64,000 bases of DNA from a virus: positions 1 through 64,000 of the IMG/VR virus record IMGVR_UViG_3300033182_000922. The stretch is one strand, 5' to 3'. Under the pieces are notes generated by a model, which was not told where the DNA came from, did not search any database, and was given only the letters and a program-made list of their open reading frames with translations. Numbering within the stretch: position 1 is the first letter of the stretch; each line of letters starts with the position of its first letter. The translations under genes and the position numbers were made by a program. Positions 6,187-14,804 of this stretch are shown one piece after another.

Positions 6187-7023
6187 ATGCCAGAATTAGC
6201 AGAACTTAGATTGACTGCCGATTATATCAATAAGTCGGCAAATGGTTTGAAATTTATCAACATTGTAAAGAATCCTGTTCATAAAGGGCAAGATATTAAA
6301 GCACCCTTTAAGTTCTTTAAGATCTCAGCAGAGAGCAGAGGTAAAGAACTTATGCTTACTCTTGCTGATAACGATTCGGATCAAAAGAGGTACCTACTAA
6401 TGACAATGGGTATGAGCGGTCATTTTGTTCATACAAATACAAGCAGAGAGAAAAAACACTCTCACTTAATGTTTATTGAAAAGGATGGCACCACCTTATC
6501 ATTTGTTGATGTAAGAAGGTTTGGCAAATGGAAATGGGTTGATGGTTGGTCAGTTAACCGTGGACCAGATCCTACAACAGAATATGAAGAGTTTATTGAC
6601 CATGTATTAGAAAACTTAGATAAGTCTGCGTTTAACCATCCTATTCATACTGTCTTAATGAATCAGTCTTACTTCAATGGTATTGGAAATTACTTGAGAG
6701 CGGAAATCTTATACCGCCTCCCTCATATTAATCCCTTTGAAGAAGCAAGAGAAGTCATAAAAAAGGAACCGGGTATTTTTTCTCTATGTAGAGATATTCC
6801 ACTACAAGCATATGCATTGGGCGGCGGCCAACTTAAAGATTGGGAAAGCCCTTTTGATAGTGACCCAGAACCTTTCCGTAAGTTTATGAGATGCTATGGA
6901 AATCCTAGTATGTCCAGAAAGAAAGATAAGAACGGCAGAATGTTTTGGTATGACCCTAAATGGAATGAAGAAAATCTTTGGGATCATTATAGTGGTCTCC
7001 CAAATCCTACTGCATACATGTAA
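6187..7023 (+). CDS. Formamidopyrimidine-DNA glycosylase / endonuclease VIII family (MutM/Nei-like)
   Basis: 278 residues beginning MPELAEL, with the catalytic N-terminal Pro2 and Glu3 of the Fpg/Nei family. A helix-two-turn-helix is seen at ~155-175 (LMNQSYFNGIGNYLRAEILYRL). The C-terminal zinc finger with four Cys is absent; RCYGNPSMSRKKDKNGRMFWYDPKW instead looks like the zincless finger of NEIL1-type enzymes. Expected role: removing oxidised bases from phage DNA by glycosylase/AP-lyase action. Lies between the sigma operon and dUTPase. Such repair enzymes are rare in T4-like phages. Confidence 0.9.
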   Translation: MPELAELRLTADYINKSANGLKFINIVKNPVHKGQDIKAPFKFFKISAESRGKELMLTLADNDSDQKRYLLMTMGMSGHFVHTNTSREKKHSHLMFIEKDGTTLSFVDVRRFGKWKWVDGWSVNRGPDPTTEYEEFIDHVLENLDKSAFNHPIHTVLMNQSYFNGIGNYLRAEILYRLPHINPFEEAREVIKKEPGIFSLCRDIPLQAYALGGGQLKDWESPFDSDPEPFRKFMRCYGNPSMSRKKDKNGRMFWYDPKWNEENLWDHYSGLPNPTAYM

Positions 7024-7043
7024 ACTATTATGAGATGTAGCCA

Positions 7044-7051
7044 TATAAAAA
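7044..7051 (+). promoter_or_regulatory. Class B A/T box (ATATAAAAA) before dUTPase
   Basis: TATAAAAA 12 bases before the ATG, in CATATAAAAAATAAATC. Same box precedes several replication genes; could be a promoter or an A-rich translation leader. Confidence 0.35.
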
Positions 7052-7063
7052 ATAAATCAAAAT

Positions 7064-7558
7064 ATGGCTAACATAGATAATCAATGTAAAGATTTAGAAG
7101 TACGAGATTACTTTGCAGAGAACGGTTACGAGCATTCTAAAAATTCATTAGAGGATCTCTATTCACTACAAGCAGAAACTCAAAACATGTACTTTAAGAA
7201 ACAAGGTCGTAAACCTTTTTCCGATTTTACTATCGGTGATGTTATTGATTTTCTTATGGTTACTAATCATGCAATTATTGATGAACTCCATGAAATGATG
7301 GATGCAGTAGGTGGCATTGAAGACGGTGTAGGTAATGCTGCATGGAAACCTTGGAAATCTGCTAATCCTGAAATTAGAAAACAAAAATTGTCAGATCTTA
7401 CTCCAGGAGATCTTAAGGAACTCAAAATGGAATGGATTGATGTAATGCATTTTGTATTTAATGCAGGTTTGGCAATCGGTGTAACTCCATCCGAGTTTTA
7501 TAATTACTATCTCTCAAAGAATGAAGAGAATTGGAATCGTCAAAAAAACAATTACTAA
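7064..7558 (+). CDS. dUTP diphosphatase, all-alpha dimeric family
   Basis: 164 residues, all-helical, matching the dUTPase-2/MazG-like superfamily: metal-binding helix IIDELHEMMDAVGG at ~75-88, the short AAWKPWK segment, and a second acidic helix ELKMEWIDVMHFVFNAGLAIG at ~122-142. It hydrolyses dUTP to dUMP, keeping uracil out of phage DNA and feeding dTMP synthesis. Unlike trimeric Dut, this family is alpha-helical and may also act on dUDP. Sits upstream of DNA polymerase and ribonucleotide reductase. Confidence 0.85.
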   Translation: MANIDNQCKDLEVRDYFAENGYEHSKNSLEDLYSLQAETQNMYFKKQGRKPFSDFTIGDVIDFLMVTNHAIIDELHEMMDAVGGIEDGVGNAAWKPWKSANPEIRKQKLSDLTPGDLKELKMEWIDVMHFVFNAGLAIGVTPSEFYNYYLSKNEENWNRQKNNY

Positions 7559-7566
7559 TCCTTACA

Positions 7567-7574
7567 TATAAAAA
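7567..7574 (+). promoter_or_regulatory. Class B A/T box before polymerase N-terminal half
   Basis: TATAAAAA in CATATAAAAATAAAAT, only six bases before the ATG. That is too close for a normal -10 box with a leader, so a translation element is at least as likely. Confidence 0.3.
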
Positions 7575-7580
7575 TAAAAT

Positions 7581-8990
7581 ATGCTTTTAGACATTACACA
7601 AGAAGACCGTACTTTATGGGTCTCATATTACAATATGAACGGTAAGACCGATTTTATGACCTATGAATTACAGCCTCACGATATGTTTAATTGGCAAGTA
7701 TGTGATCCTAATGATGAAGGTGCTAGTAAGAAAATGAAAAACTGGGATGGCCGTTCTGTAAAGAAGGTTAAATCTAAGTTTCTTAATAAGTATCGTCTGA
7801 TTGAATATGTAGAGAACTTGCCTTTCACGGACAAGAATACAATCTTTGGTTATGACTTTCCTAAAACATTTTTTGTTGATATTGAAGTTGAGGTAACCGA
7901 TTCGTTTCCTGAACCAAGTAAAGCAGAAAACCCAGTAACAACAATATGTGTTGTAACCTCAGAGAGACAATGTATTGTTTTGGCAACAAAGGATTTAGAT
8001 AAACCAACACAATCAAAAATTCAAAAACAGATTGATGAACATTTTAAAGATATTGACGATGAGTTCTCGTTTATCTTTAAATGCTTTAAGTCTGAATATG
8101 ATATGATGTACACCTTTATGGATTCTTTCGTTAAGAAGTTTCCTATGATGACCGGTTGGAACTATGTAAAATTTGACTGGCAATACATTGTTAACCGCTG
8201 TAAAAAATTAGGCATTGATCCAGGTATTGCTTCTCCGCTAGGAAGGACATTCGGTCGTGATGAATTCCCATGCCATGTAGGAGTAATGGATTATTTAGAT
8301 ATTTATGCCAAGTGGGACAGGACCGTAGATATTAAAGAAGACTTTAAACTTGATACGGTAGGTGAAGCCGTAGTAGGCATTAAGAAGGTTAAGTATGAAG
8401 GTACTATTCAGGATATGTATGAAAAGGATTATCCTAAGTATGTTTTCTATAATGCAATTGATACTGCATTGGTCTATCTCATTCACCAAAAGATTAAGAC
8501 AATGGATATTGCATTAACCATTGCTCACATGAGTCAAATCAGTATCTTTAAAGCCGCATCACCGGTTGCAATTACTGAAGCTCTTTTATGTAGAGAATTC
8601 TTAGGTAAGAATCTTGTGATGGCATCAGATCCAAAATCACCGCCTTCTAAAAGAGAACAATTTGAAGGAGCCTTTGTAAAAGAACCAATCACAGGTATGC
8701 ATAATGCTGTTGCCGCATTTGACTTTGCTTCTCTATACCCATCAGTTATGAGGCAAATGAATATTTCTCCTGAAAGTTTTATTAAGAAGGTTGATCCTGA
8801 TAAACGTGAAAACGAAAAAGGCAATGATAAAATTGTATCTGTCACGGGTGCAATTTATTCAACTGAAAGATCAATTCTTAAAGATGTTCTTACTCGTCTT
8901 TATTCCCAACGACGAGAGTATAAGAAAAAATCTTTTGATCTTCAACAAAAGGCATATGAGATGGAAAAGGAGTTAAAAAATGAGAACTAA
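7581..8990 (+). CDS. DNA polymerase B, N-terminal half (gp43A-like: exonuclease and first part of palm/fingers)
   Basis: 469 residues. The 3'-5' exonuclease is complete: Exo I FVDIEVE (Asp100, Glu102), Exo II NYVKFDW (Asp199), Exo III YNAIDTALV (Asp294). Palm motif A is AFDFASLYPSVM (Asp381). It continues into the fingers and stops after a charged helix (KAYEMEKELKNEN). Motifs B and C are missing here and are found in the separate gene at 25678-26793. The break is at the tip of the fingers, as in the 43A/43B split known in some Aeromonas T4-like phages. No intein sequence is visible at the end. The two halves must assemble to polymerise DNA. Confidence 0.93.
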   Translation: MLLDITQEDRTLWVSYYNMNGKTDFMTYELQPHDMFNWQVCDPNDEGASKKMKNWDGRSVKKVKSKFLNKYRLIEYVENLPFTDKNTIFGYDFPKTFFVDIEVEVTDSFPEPSKAENPVTTICVVTSERQCIVLATKDLDKPTQSKIQKQIDEHFKDIDDEFSFIFKCFKSEYDMMYTFMDSFVKKFPMMTGWNYVKFDWQYIVNRCKKLGIDPGIASPLGRTFGRDEFPCHVGVMDYLDIYAKWDRTVDIKEDFKLDTVGEAVVGIKKVKYEGTIQDMYEKDYPKYVFYNAIDTALVYLIHQKIKTMDIALTIAHMSQISIFKAASPVAITEALLCREFLGKNLVMASDPKSPPSKREQFEGAFVKEPITGMHNAVAAFDFASLYPSVMRQMNISPESFIKKVDPDKRENEKGNDKIVSVTGAIYSTERSILKDVLTRLYSQRREYKKKSFDLQQKAYEMEKELKNEN

Positions 8991-9042
8991 AATCTTTCTG
9001 TTCATAAACCTACAAAAATAAATAAACAACAATTAAATATGA

Positions 9043-9064
9043 ATGTGCAACTTAGGTTGCATAT
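9043..9064 (+). promoter_or_regulatory. Stem-loop in nrdB leader
   Basis: ATGTGCAAC (9043-9051) pairs with GTTGCATAT (9056-9064), one G-T pair, TTAG tetraloop. It lies 27 bases before the nrdB ATG at 9091 and also contains the upstream ATGs, so it may influence translation start or mRNA stability. Confidence 0.45.
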
Positions 9065-9090
9065 TTAGTCAAAAAATATCAAAATATAAG

Positions 9091-10086
9091 ATGAGTAAAT
9101 TATTTTCAGACCGTATTGCCTACAAGCCATTTGAATATCCAGAATATTACCTAGAAGGTTGGCTTCCTCAGGCACAGGCCTTTTGGCTTCATACAGAAAT
9201 TCCAATGCAGAGTGATCTTAAAGATTGGAATGAACATTTAGATGAATCAGAAAGGAATTTGGTTGGAAATATTTTACTTGGTTTTGCTCAAACAGAATGT
9301 GCAGTATCAGACTATTGGACTGGGATGGTAACAAAATGGTTTCCTAAACATGAAATTAAGCAAATGGCAATGATGTTCGGTTCTCAGGAAACTATCCATG
9401 CCACTGCGTATTCATATCTTAATGAAACATTAGGCCTTGAAGATTTTGAAGCATTCTTACATGAGCCATCAATCGCAGATCGTTTTGAATTCTTAATGGA
9501 AACAACTGCTGATTGGACACCGGAGGATTTAAAAACAAACCCAGAAGCCAGGAAAGAAGTTGCAAGATCTCTTGCTATATTCTCGGCTTTTGCTGAAGGC
9601 GTATCCCTTTACAGTTCTTTTGCCGTCTTATATAGTTTTCAAATGAGAAACCTTCTTAAAGGAATTGGTCAGCAAATGAAATGGTCTGTAAGAGATGAAT
9701 CGCTTCATTCTAAAATGGGTTGTCGCTTATTCCGCCATATGTGTGAGGAGTATCCTGAATTAAAAGAAGAGGCTCGTGGCTCTATCGAAGAAGCTGCATC
9801 CTTTATAGTTCAGATGGAACATAAATACATTGATAAGATCTTTGAACAAGGTGACTTAGAAAATCTTACTGCATATGATCTTAAGAACTTTATTCATAGA
9901 AGAACAAATGAAAAACTTGAAGAGTTAGGATATGAATCATTATTTGAATATGATCATGATTCTGCAAATAACTTGGATTGGTTTTATCACCTTACAGGAG
10001 GTCACACCCACACTGACTTTTTTGCAATTAGACCTACGGATTATGCAAAGGCTGGTGAAGGTGACGACTGGGATGATATTTGGTAA
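9091..10086 (+). CDS. nrdB: Ribonucleotide reductase class I, beta subunit (R2)
   Basis: 332 residues from ATG 9091 (MSKLFSDR); an in-frame ATG at 9043 falls in a hairpin and adds non-conserved residues. Dimetal ligands can be placed as Glu69, Glu100, His103, Glu169, Glu203 and His206, with the radical Tyr107 in ETIHATAYSYL. The first ligand is Glu rather than the Asp of E. coli NrdB. The acidic C-terminal tail (DDWDDIW) should bind the alpha subunit. It supplies the radical for reduction of ribonucleotides, providing dNTPs for phage replication. Forms an operon with nrdA 18 bases downstream. Confidence 0.95.
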   Translation: MSKLFSDRIAYKPFEYPEYYLEGWLPQAQAFWLHTEIPMQSDLKDWNEHLDESERNLVGNILLGFAQTECAVSDYWTGMVTKWFPKHEIKQMAMMFGSQETIHATAYSYLNETLGLEDFEAFLHEPSIADRFEFLMETTADWTPEDLKTNPEARKEVARSLAIFSAFAEGVSLYSSFAVLYSFQMRNLLKGIGQQMKWSVRDESLHSKMGCRLFRHMCEEYPELKEEARGSIEEAASFIVQMEHKYIDKIFEQGDLENLTAYDLKNFIHRRTNEKLEELGYESLFEYDHDSANNLDWFYHLTGGHTHTDFFAIRPTDYAKAGEGDDWDDIW

Positions 10087-10104
10087 GATTTAAAGAAATT
10101 AATA

Positions 10105-11883
10105 ATGACAGTAGAACAATTAGAAAAAGAATTAGGTTGGGAGTGCGGGGTTGATTACCCAGAATGGGGTAATACTGAAGTATACCTAAAGACAATATCA
10201 AAAGGGTATTGTTTAGCAAATGAAACCCCTAGAGATGCATATTGGCGAGTATCAACTACCGTTGCCAACAGACTTAAAAGACCTGAATTAGCAGAAAAGT
10301 TTTTTAAGTACATTTGGAAAGGATGGTTAAACTTGGCTACTCCAGTTCTTAGCAACACAGGTACCGAGAGAGGGTTGCCTATTAGTTGTTTTGGTATTGA
10401 TGTTGCCGACTCAATTAATGATATTGGTAATAAGAACTGGGAACTGATGTTATTGGCAAAACATGGAGGTGGTGTAGGTATCTGTCATAATCAGATTCGA
10501 CCTGCCGGTTCTAATATTACCGATAATGGAACAAGTGATGGCGTTGTTCCTTTTATTAAGATTAACGATTCTACTATTCTTGCCACCAACCAAGGTGCCG
10601 TAAGAAGAGGGGCTGCAAGTACTAACTTAAACATTGAGCATGGTGATTTTTGGGAATGGTTGGAAATTAGAGAACCTAAAGGGGACATTAATCGCCAATG
10701 TTTAAATATGAATCAGTGTGTTATCATTTCCGATAAGTTTATGAGAAGAATTGAGGAAGGCGATAGAGAAGCACGTCGTAGATATTCCGCCGTTCTTCAA
10801 AAAAGAAGGCAGACTGGTCAACCTTACATTATGTATAGAGGTAATGTAAATAAACAAAACCCTGAAGCATATAAGAAAAATGGTCTTAAGGTTTTTATGA
10901 CTAATATATGTTCCGAAATTACTTTACATAGTGATGAAAACCATTCTTTTGTATGTTGCTTATCTTCTCTTAACCTTTCAAAATATGATGAGTGGAAAAA
11001 CACAAATCTTATTTATGATGCTACTTGGTTTTTGGACGGTGTCTTAGAAGAATTTATTCAAAAGGCTAAGTTTATGAGAGGTATGGAAAATGCCGTTAGA
11101 ACTGCCGAAAAAGGAAGAGCGTTAGGTTTAGGTGTTTTAGGATGGCATACATATTTACAACAAAGAGGAATTGCATTTGAAGGATTACAGGCTCAATTTG
11201 AAACAAGAAACATTTTCTCTCAAATCAAAATTGAAAGTGAAAGGGCAAGCCGAGCTTTGGCTGAAGCTTACGGAGAACCTCTTTGGTGTAGAGATACTGG
11301 TTTTAGAAATTCGCATTTAAGGGCAATTGCTCCTACCGTATCCAATTCAAAATTGGCAGGTGGTATTTCTGCAGGTATTGAACCGGTCCCTGCTAACATT
11401 TATACTGATCAATCTGCTAAAGGTACCTTTATTAGAAAAAATCCAATTCTTGAAAAATACCTAAAAGAAATTGGACATGATAATAAAAAGGTATGGGATA
11501 AGATATTGGCTGATGGCGGATCTGTACAAGATCTTAAGTTTTTAGAAGATTGGTGTTTCGTTAGAGGAGAGTTAATGAAATGTAAAAATGTACCAGAGTT
11601 TGAAGAAGCCACTCCTTTTAAAGATGTGTTTAAAACCTTTAAAGAAATCAATCAATTGGAATTAGTAAAACAAGCAGGTATTCGCCAACAGTATGTTGAT
11701 CAAGCAGTTTCTTTAAATCTTGCATTTCCTAAAGAAGCTACTCCTAAATGGATTAACCAAGTTCATATAGAAGCATGGAAGCAAGGAATTAAGACCCTTT
11801 ACTATATGAGAACTGAATCTGTATTACGTGGTGATATTGCAGCAACTGCAATGGATCCTGAATGTTTAAGTTGCGATGGATAA
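10105..11883 (+). CDS. nrdA: Ribonucleotide reductase class I, alpha subunit (R1)
   Basis: 592 residues. Active-site residues visible: Cys95 (LPISCFG), Asn267-Cys269-Glu271 (TNICSEI), Cys284 (FVCCLSSLNL), the Tyr pair in YYMRTES, and the C-terminal redox pair Cys587/Cys590 (ECLSCDG). The protein starts directly at the catalytic region, without an N-terminal ATP-cone, so dATP feedback inhibition through that domain is absent. It is shorter than E. coli NrdA (761), as is common in phages. Reduces NDPs to dNDPs with NrdB. Overlaps the next gene by 8 bases. Confidence 0.95.
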   Translation: MTVEQLEKELGWECGVDYPEWGNTEVYLKTISKGYCLANETPRDAYWRVSTTVANRLKRPELAEKFFKYIWKGWLNLATPVLSNTGTERGLPISCFGIDVADSINDIGNKNWELMLLAKHGGGVGICHNQIRPAGSNITDNGTSDGVVPFIKINDSTILATNQGAVRRGAASTNLNIEHGDFWEWLEIREPKGDINRQCLNMNQCVIISDKFMRRIEEGDREARRRYSAVLQKRRQTGQPYIMYRGNVNKQNPEAYKKNGLKVFMTNICSEITLHSDENHSFVCCLSSLNLSKYDEWKNTNLIYDATWFLDGVLEEFIQKAKFMRGMENAVRTAEKGRALGLGVLGWHTYLQQRGIAFEGLQAQFETRNIFSQIKIESERASRALAEAYGEPLWCRDTGFRNSHLRAIAPTVSNSKLAGGISAGIEPVPANIYTDQSAKGTFIRKNPILEKYLKEIGHDNKKVWDKILADGGSVQDLKFLEDWCFVRGELMKCKNVPEFEEATPFKDVFKTFKEINQLELVKQAGIRQQYVDQAVSLNLAFPKEATPKWINQVHIEAWKQGIKTLYYMRTESVLRGDIAATAMDPECLSCDG

Positions 11884-12544
11884 AAAAGTATTTTGTATAG
11901 GTACTTGGAAAACAGGTACAACCTCAGTAGGAATAGCTCTTAACAAACTTATTGGAGGTAATCATCAAACATGTGATACACCAATGAATTCTGTTATGCA
12001 TTCCTATGCATATTATGCAGTAGATAGAAATAATCCTATAGCCAAAAGAAAAATTTCGCTGGATAATTTTATTAATCCTTTTTCTACCTTTGATGATTTT
12101 CCTTGGGTTACTATGGGATCTTTAGAATTACTTAAAGATCTTAAAGAATATTCTTATGTCTTAACAACGAGAAATGCAGATGAATGGCATTATAGCGCAT
12201 ATAAGTTTTTTAAAGAAAATAGAAATGTACCTGGCAAATTTGATCACGTACAGTTAGGTACTTTATATGCCGATGAGTTTTCTTATGTATATGATAAAGA
12301 ATACACTAGTGAAGAAATAACAAATTTAATTGAACCAGACTTTGGCGGAATGGTAAAAAATAAATCAGTTTGGGTCAATTGGTTTAATGACAGAAATCAA
12401 AAGGTTAGAGAAATGTTTAAAGATAATCATTTCATGGAGTATAACATTTCAGATGGTTTAGGATGGAAGCCTTTATGCGATTTTTTAAAGGTAGAAATTC
12501 CTAGTGAACCCTTCCCAAAATTAAATACACAGAATTATGGATAA
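11876..12544 (+). CDS. Sulfotransferase-like protein
   Basis: 222 residues. The N-terminus CIGTWKTGTTSVGIAL (residues 6-21) matches the 5'-phosphosulfate-binding loop of PAPS-dependent sulfotransferases (K-x-G-T-T/S), and TTRNADEWHYSAYKFF (~residues 97-112) fits the 3'-phosphate-binding element. The C-terminal LGWKPLCDFLKVEIPSEPFPKLN is typical of the family. It would move sulfate to a sugar or other hydroxyl. First gene of the glycan cassette, overlapping nrdA at one end and kdsA at the other, so it is cotranscribed with both. Substrate unknown. Confidence 0.75.
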   Translation: MDKKVFCIGTWKTGTTSVGIALNKLIGGNHQTCDTPMNSVMHSYAYYAVDRNNPIAKRKISLDNFINPFSTFDDFPWVTMGSLELLKDLKEYSYVLTTRNADEWHYSAYKFFKENRNVPGKFDHVQLGTLYADEFSYVYDKEYTSEEITNLIEPDFGGMVKNKSVWVNWFNDRNQKVREMFKDNHFMEYNISDGLGWKPLCDFLKVEIPSEPFPKLNTQNYG

Positions 12545-13277
12545 GTATATTTTAGGACCATGTTCCTTAGAAAGTAAAGAAAACTGTAAAGAGGTACTTG
12601 ATGTTTTAGTTCCTTTAATGGAGAGAACTGAGTGGTATTTTAAAGGATCTTTTGATAAAGCAAATAGAACATCTATACACTCTGAGCGAGGTCCAGGTAT
12701 ACATAAAGGCTTAGCTATTTTTGCATGGATTAAAGAAACCTACCCAGGTGTAAAACTGGTTACAGATATACATGAACCTTGGCAAGCAGAAAAACTTAGT
12801 GGGTATATTGATATGATACAGATACCTGCCTTTCTTTGTAGACAGACTGACTTAATTATAGCGTGTGCAAAATGGTTCAGGAAAATTAATGTAAAGAAAG
12901 GGCAATGGTTAGCACCACAGGCAATGGAACATGTAGTCAATAAGATTAAAGAAGTTAACCCAGAATGCAAAGTATACATAACCGAAAGAGGTACTTCGTT
13001 TGGTTATAGTGGTCTGTTACCTGATTTTAGAGCAGTTGATATAATGAAATCATTTAGTGATGGTGTCTTTTTAGACTGTACTCATTCAACACAGAAACCT
13101 AAAGGGGAAACCACCGGAGGCGACAGGGAGTTAGCAAAAAAATATGCTTTGGCTGCTCATATCTTTGATTATGATGGCGTATTTATTGAAACACACCCAG
13201 ATCCACAAAATGCAATATCTGATGCCGATAGTCAAATTGAATTAGAGTGGATTGTGTCTCAAATAAATAATATATGA
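12537..13277 (+). CDS. kdsA: 3-deoxy-D-manno-octulosonate 8-phosphate synthase (KdsA)
   Basis: 246 residues. Family motifs follow in order: GPCSLES, SFDKANRTS, RGPG, TDIHE, QIPAFLCRQTDL, NVKKGQW, ERGTSFGY, DCTHS and ETHPDP. The enzyme condenses phosphoenolpyruvate with arabinose 5-phosphate to make Kdo 8-phosphate, the first step to CMP-Kdo for lipopolysaccharide core or capsule. No clear KdsB, KdsC or KdsD is in the window, so the pathway would rely on host enzymes or genes elsewhere. Overlaps neighbours by 4-8 bases. Confidence 0.9.
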   Translation: MDKYILGPCSLESKENCKEVLDVLVPLMERTEWYFKGSFDKANRTSIHSERGPGIHKGLAIFAWIKETYPGVKLVTDIHEPWQAEKLSGYIDMIQIPAFLCRQTDLIIACAKWFRKINVKKGQWLAPQAMEHVVNKIKEVNPECKVYITERGTSFGYSGLLPDFRAVDIMKSFSDGVFLDCTHSTQKPKGETTGGDRELAKKYALAAHIFDYDGVFIETHPDPQNAISDADSQIELEWIVSQINNI

Positions 13278-13765
13278 AACAGAAACAATCTGCAGGTCTT
13301 GCTATAATCTATAATGGCATGGTTCTATTAGGACATACAACTGGTCGCGGTTGGTATGGTTCTTATGGAATACCTAAAGGTGGTATTGAAAAAGGTGAGT
13401 CCCGCCTGGATGCAGCTATAAGAGAAACTTATGAAGAAATTGGAATTAAGGTTCCTCGTTCTTTAATTGACCCAACTGAATATACATTTGCAGTAACCTC
13501 AAGAAAACAAGAATATAACAAAATTGTATATTACTACATTGTTAAAATTAACAGTTTATCTCAAATTGGACTTAAAGACTTAAAGGTTCCTAAATCACAA
13601 TTACAAGTTGAAGAAATTGATTGGGCTGGGTTTATATCTTATAAAGAAGCACAAAGAAGAATTATGAAATCTCAGCTTTCTTTAATTAATAACCTAGTAG
13701 GAAAGGGCCTTTTAGAAAACACTAATAACATTTTAAAGTTTAAAGACTTTGGAGCTAGACTATAA
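13274..13765 (+). CDS. Nudix hydrolase
   Basis: 163 residues with a complete Nudix box at ~35-57: GGIEKGESRLDAAIRETYEEIG (G-x5-E-x7-REx2EExG). Predicted to hydrolyse a nucleoside diphosphate linked to another group. Placement among sugar-nucleotide genes suggests an NDP-sugar or a housekeeping substrate such as an oxidised nucleotide; sequence alone does not decide. ATG overlaps the kdsA stop by 4 bases and its end overlaps the next gene by 17. Confidence 0.85.
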   Translation: MKQKQSAGLAIIYNGMVLLGHTTGRGWYGSYGIPKGGIEKGESRLDAAIRETYEEIGIKVPRSLIDPTEYTFAVTSRKQEYNKIVYYYIVKINSLSQIGLKDLKVPKSQLQVEEIDWAGFISYKEAQRRIMKSQLSLINNLVGKGLLENTNNILKFKDFGARL

Positions 13766-14804
13766 TATATTACTTGGTAGAAATCCTATTAAAACGGATC
13801 CTAATACAATCCAAGATTACATAAAGGGTAAAAGAATTATTGTTACTGGTGGGGCTGGTTCAATAGGGAGTGAAATAGTAAGACAGCTTTTAAATTTTGA
13901 AGCATCAAGCGTTGTTGTTTATGATAATGCAGAAGCATCAGTATTTCACCTGGAGCAGGAAATTTCTAGAACTTATCCAAAATCACACGTTAAATATGTA
14001 ATAGGTGACGTTAGGGATAAGTATAGACTTGAAGAAATTTTTGATTCATTTAAACCTAATGTAGTTTTTCATGCTGCTGCATATAAACACGTACCTATGA
14101 TGGAACTTAATCCTATAGAGGCAGTTAAAACTAATGTATTAGGAACCATGAATGTTGCTAATATATCAAGTATGAATGAGGTTGATAAATTTGTAATGGT
14201 ATCAACTGATAAGGCGGTGAATCCTACTAACATTATGGGTGCAACTAAAAGAATAGCAGAACTATATACCCAGTTCCTTGAAGAGAAATATCCTACGTCA
14301 TATGTAGTTACAAGGTTTGGAAATGTCTTAGGTTCTGAAGGTTCTGTAATACCAACATTTCTTTCCCAGATAAAAAGAGGAGGACCTATAAGTGTTACTC
14401 ATAAAGAAGTAATAAGATATTTTATGACTATTCCTGAGGCATGTCAATTGGTATTACAGGCCAGTTCATTAGGGAATGGTGGTGAGGTGTTTCTATTTGA
14501 CATGGGAGAACCTGTTAAGATTAACGATTTGGCAAAAAATCTCATTAAGTATTTTAAGAGTGATGCCAAGATTGAATATATTGGGCTAAGGCCTGGGGAA
14601 AAGCTTTATGAAGAATTGCTATGCGACGGTGAAAATGTTATTCCTACTGATGATCCTAATATAATGAAACTTAAACATATAGATTATGACTTTAATAATC
14701 TTATACCAAAAATTGAAAAGCTTTCCAAACTAAGATCAAATGACTTTTATAAAATTCTTTTATTAGTTAAGAGTATTGTACCAGAATTTAAAAGAGAGGA
14801 GTAA
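13749..14804 (+). CDS. UDP-GlcNAc 4,6-dehydratase-like (CapD/PglF C-terminal type)
   Basis: 351 residues of the extended short-chain dehydrogenase family. NAD-binding GGAGSIGSEIVRQL at ~34-47; active-site region VSTDKAVNPTNIMGATKR shows the Ser/Thr-Asp-Lys and Met-Gly-x-x-Lys arrangement of the CapD/FlaA1/WbpM group instead of YxxxK. It lacks the membrane domains of PglF or WbpM, so it is soluble like FlaA1/PseB. Likely product is UDP-4-keto-6-deoxy-GlcNAc. With the next two genes (acyltransferase, aminotransferase) it forms a bacillosamine-type trio. Confidence 0.88.
   Translation: MELDYNILLGRNPIKTDPNTIQDYIKGKRIIVTGGAGSIGSEIVRQLLNFEASSVVVYDNAEASVFHLEQEISRTYPKSHVKYVIGDVRDKYRLEEIFDSFKPNVVFHAAAYKHVPMMELNPIEAVKTNVLGTMNVANISSMNEVDKFVMVSTDKAVNPTNIMGATKRIAELYTQFLEEKYPTSYVVTRFGNVLGSEGSVIPTFLSQIKRGGPISVTHKEVIRYFMTIPEACQLVLQASSLGNGGEVFLFDMGEPVKINDLAKNLIKYFKSDAKIEYIGLRPGEKLYEELLCDGENVIPTDDPNIMKLKHIDYDFNNLIPKIEKLSKLRSNDFYKILLLVKSIVPEFKREE

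Noticed and set aside
8960-9042. Intein or homing endonuclease remnant at the polymerase split
   Set aside because: The N-half ends in an ordinary charged helix and the following 100 bases show no intein motifs or nuclease sequence.
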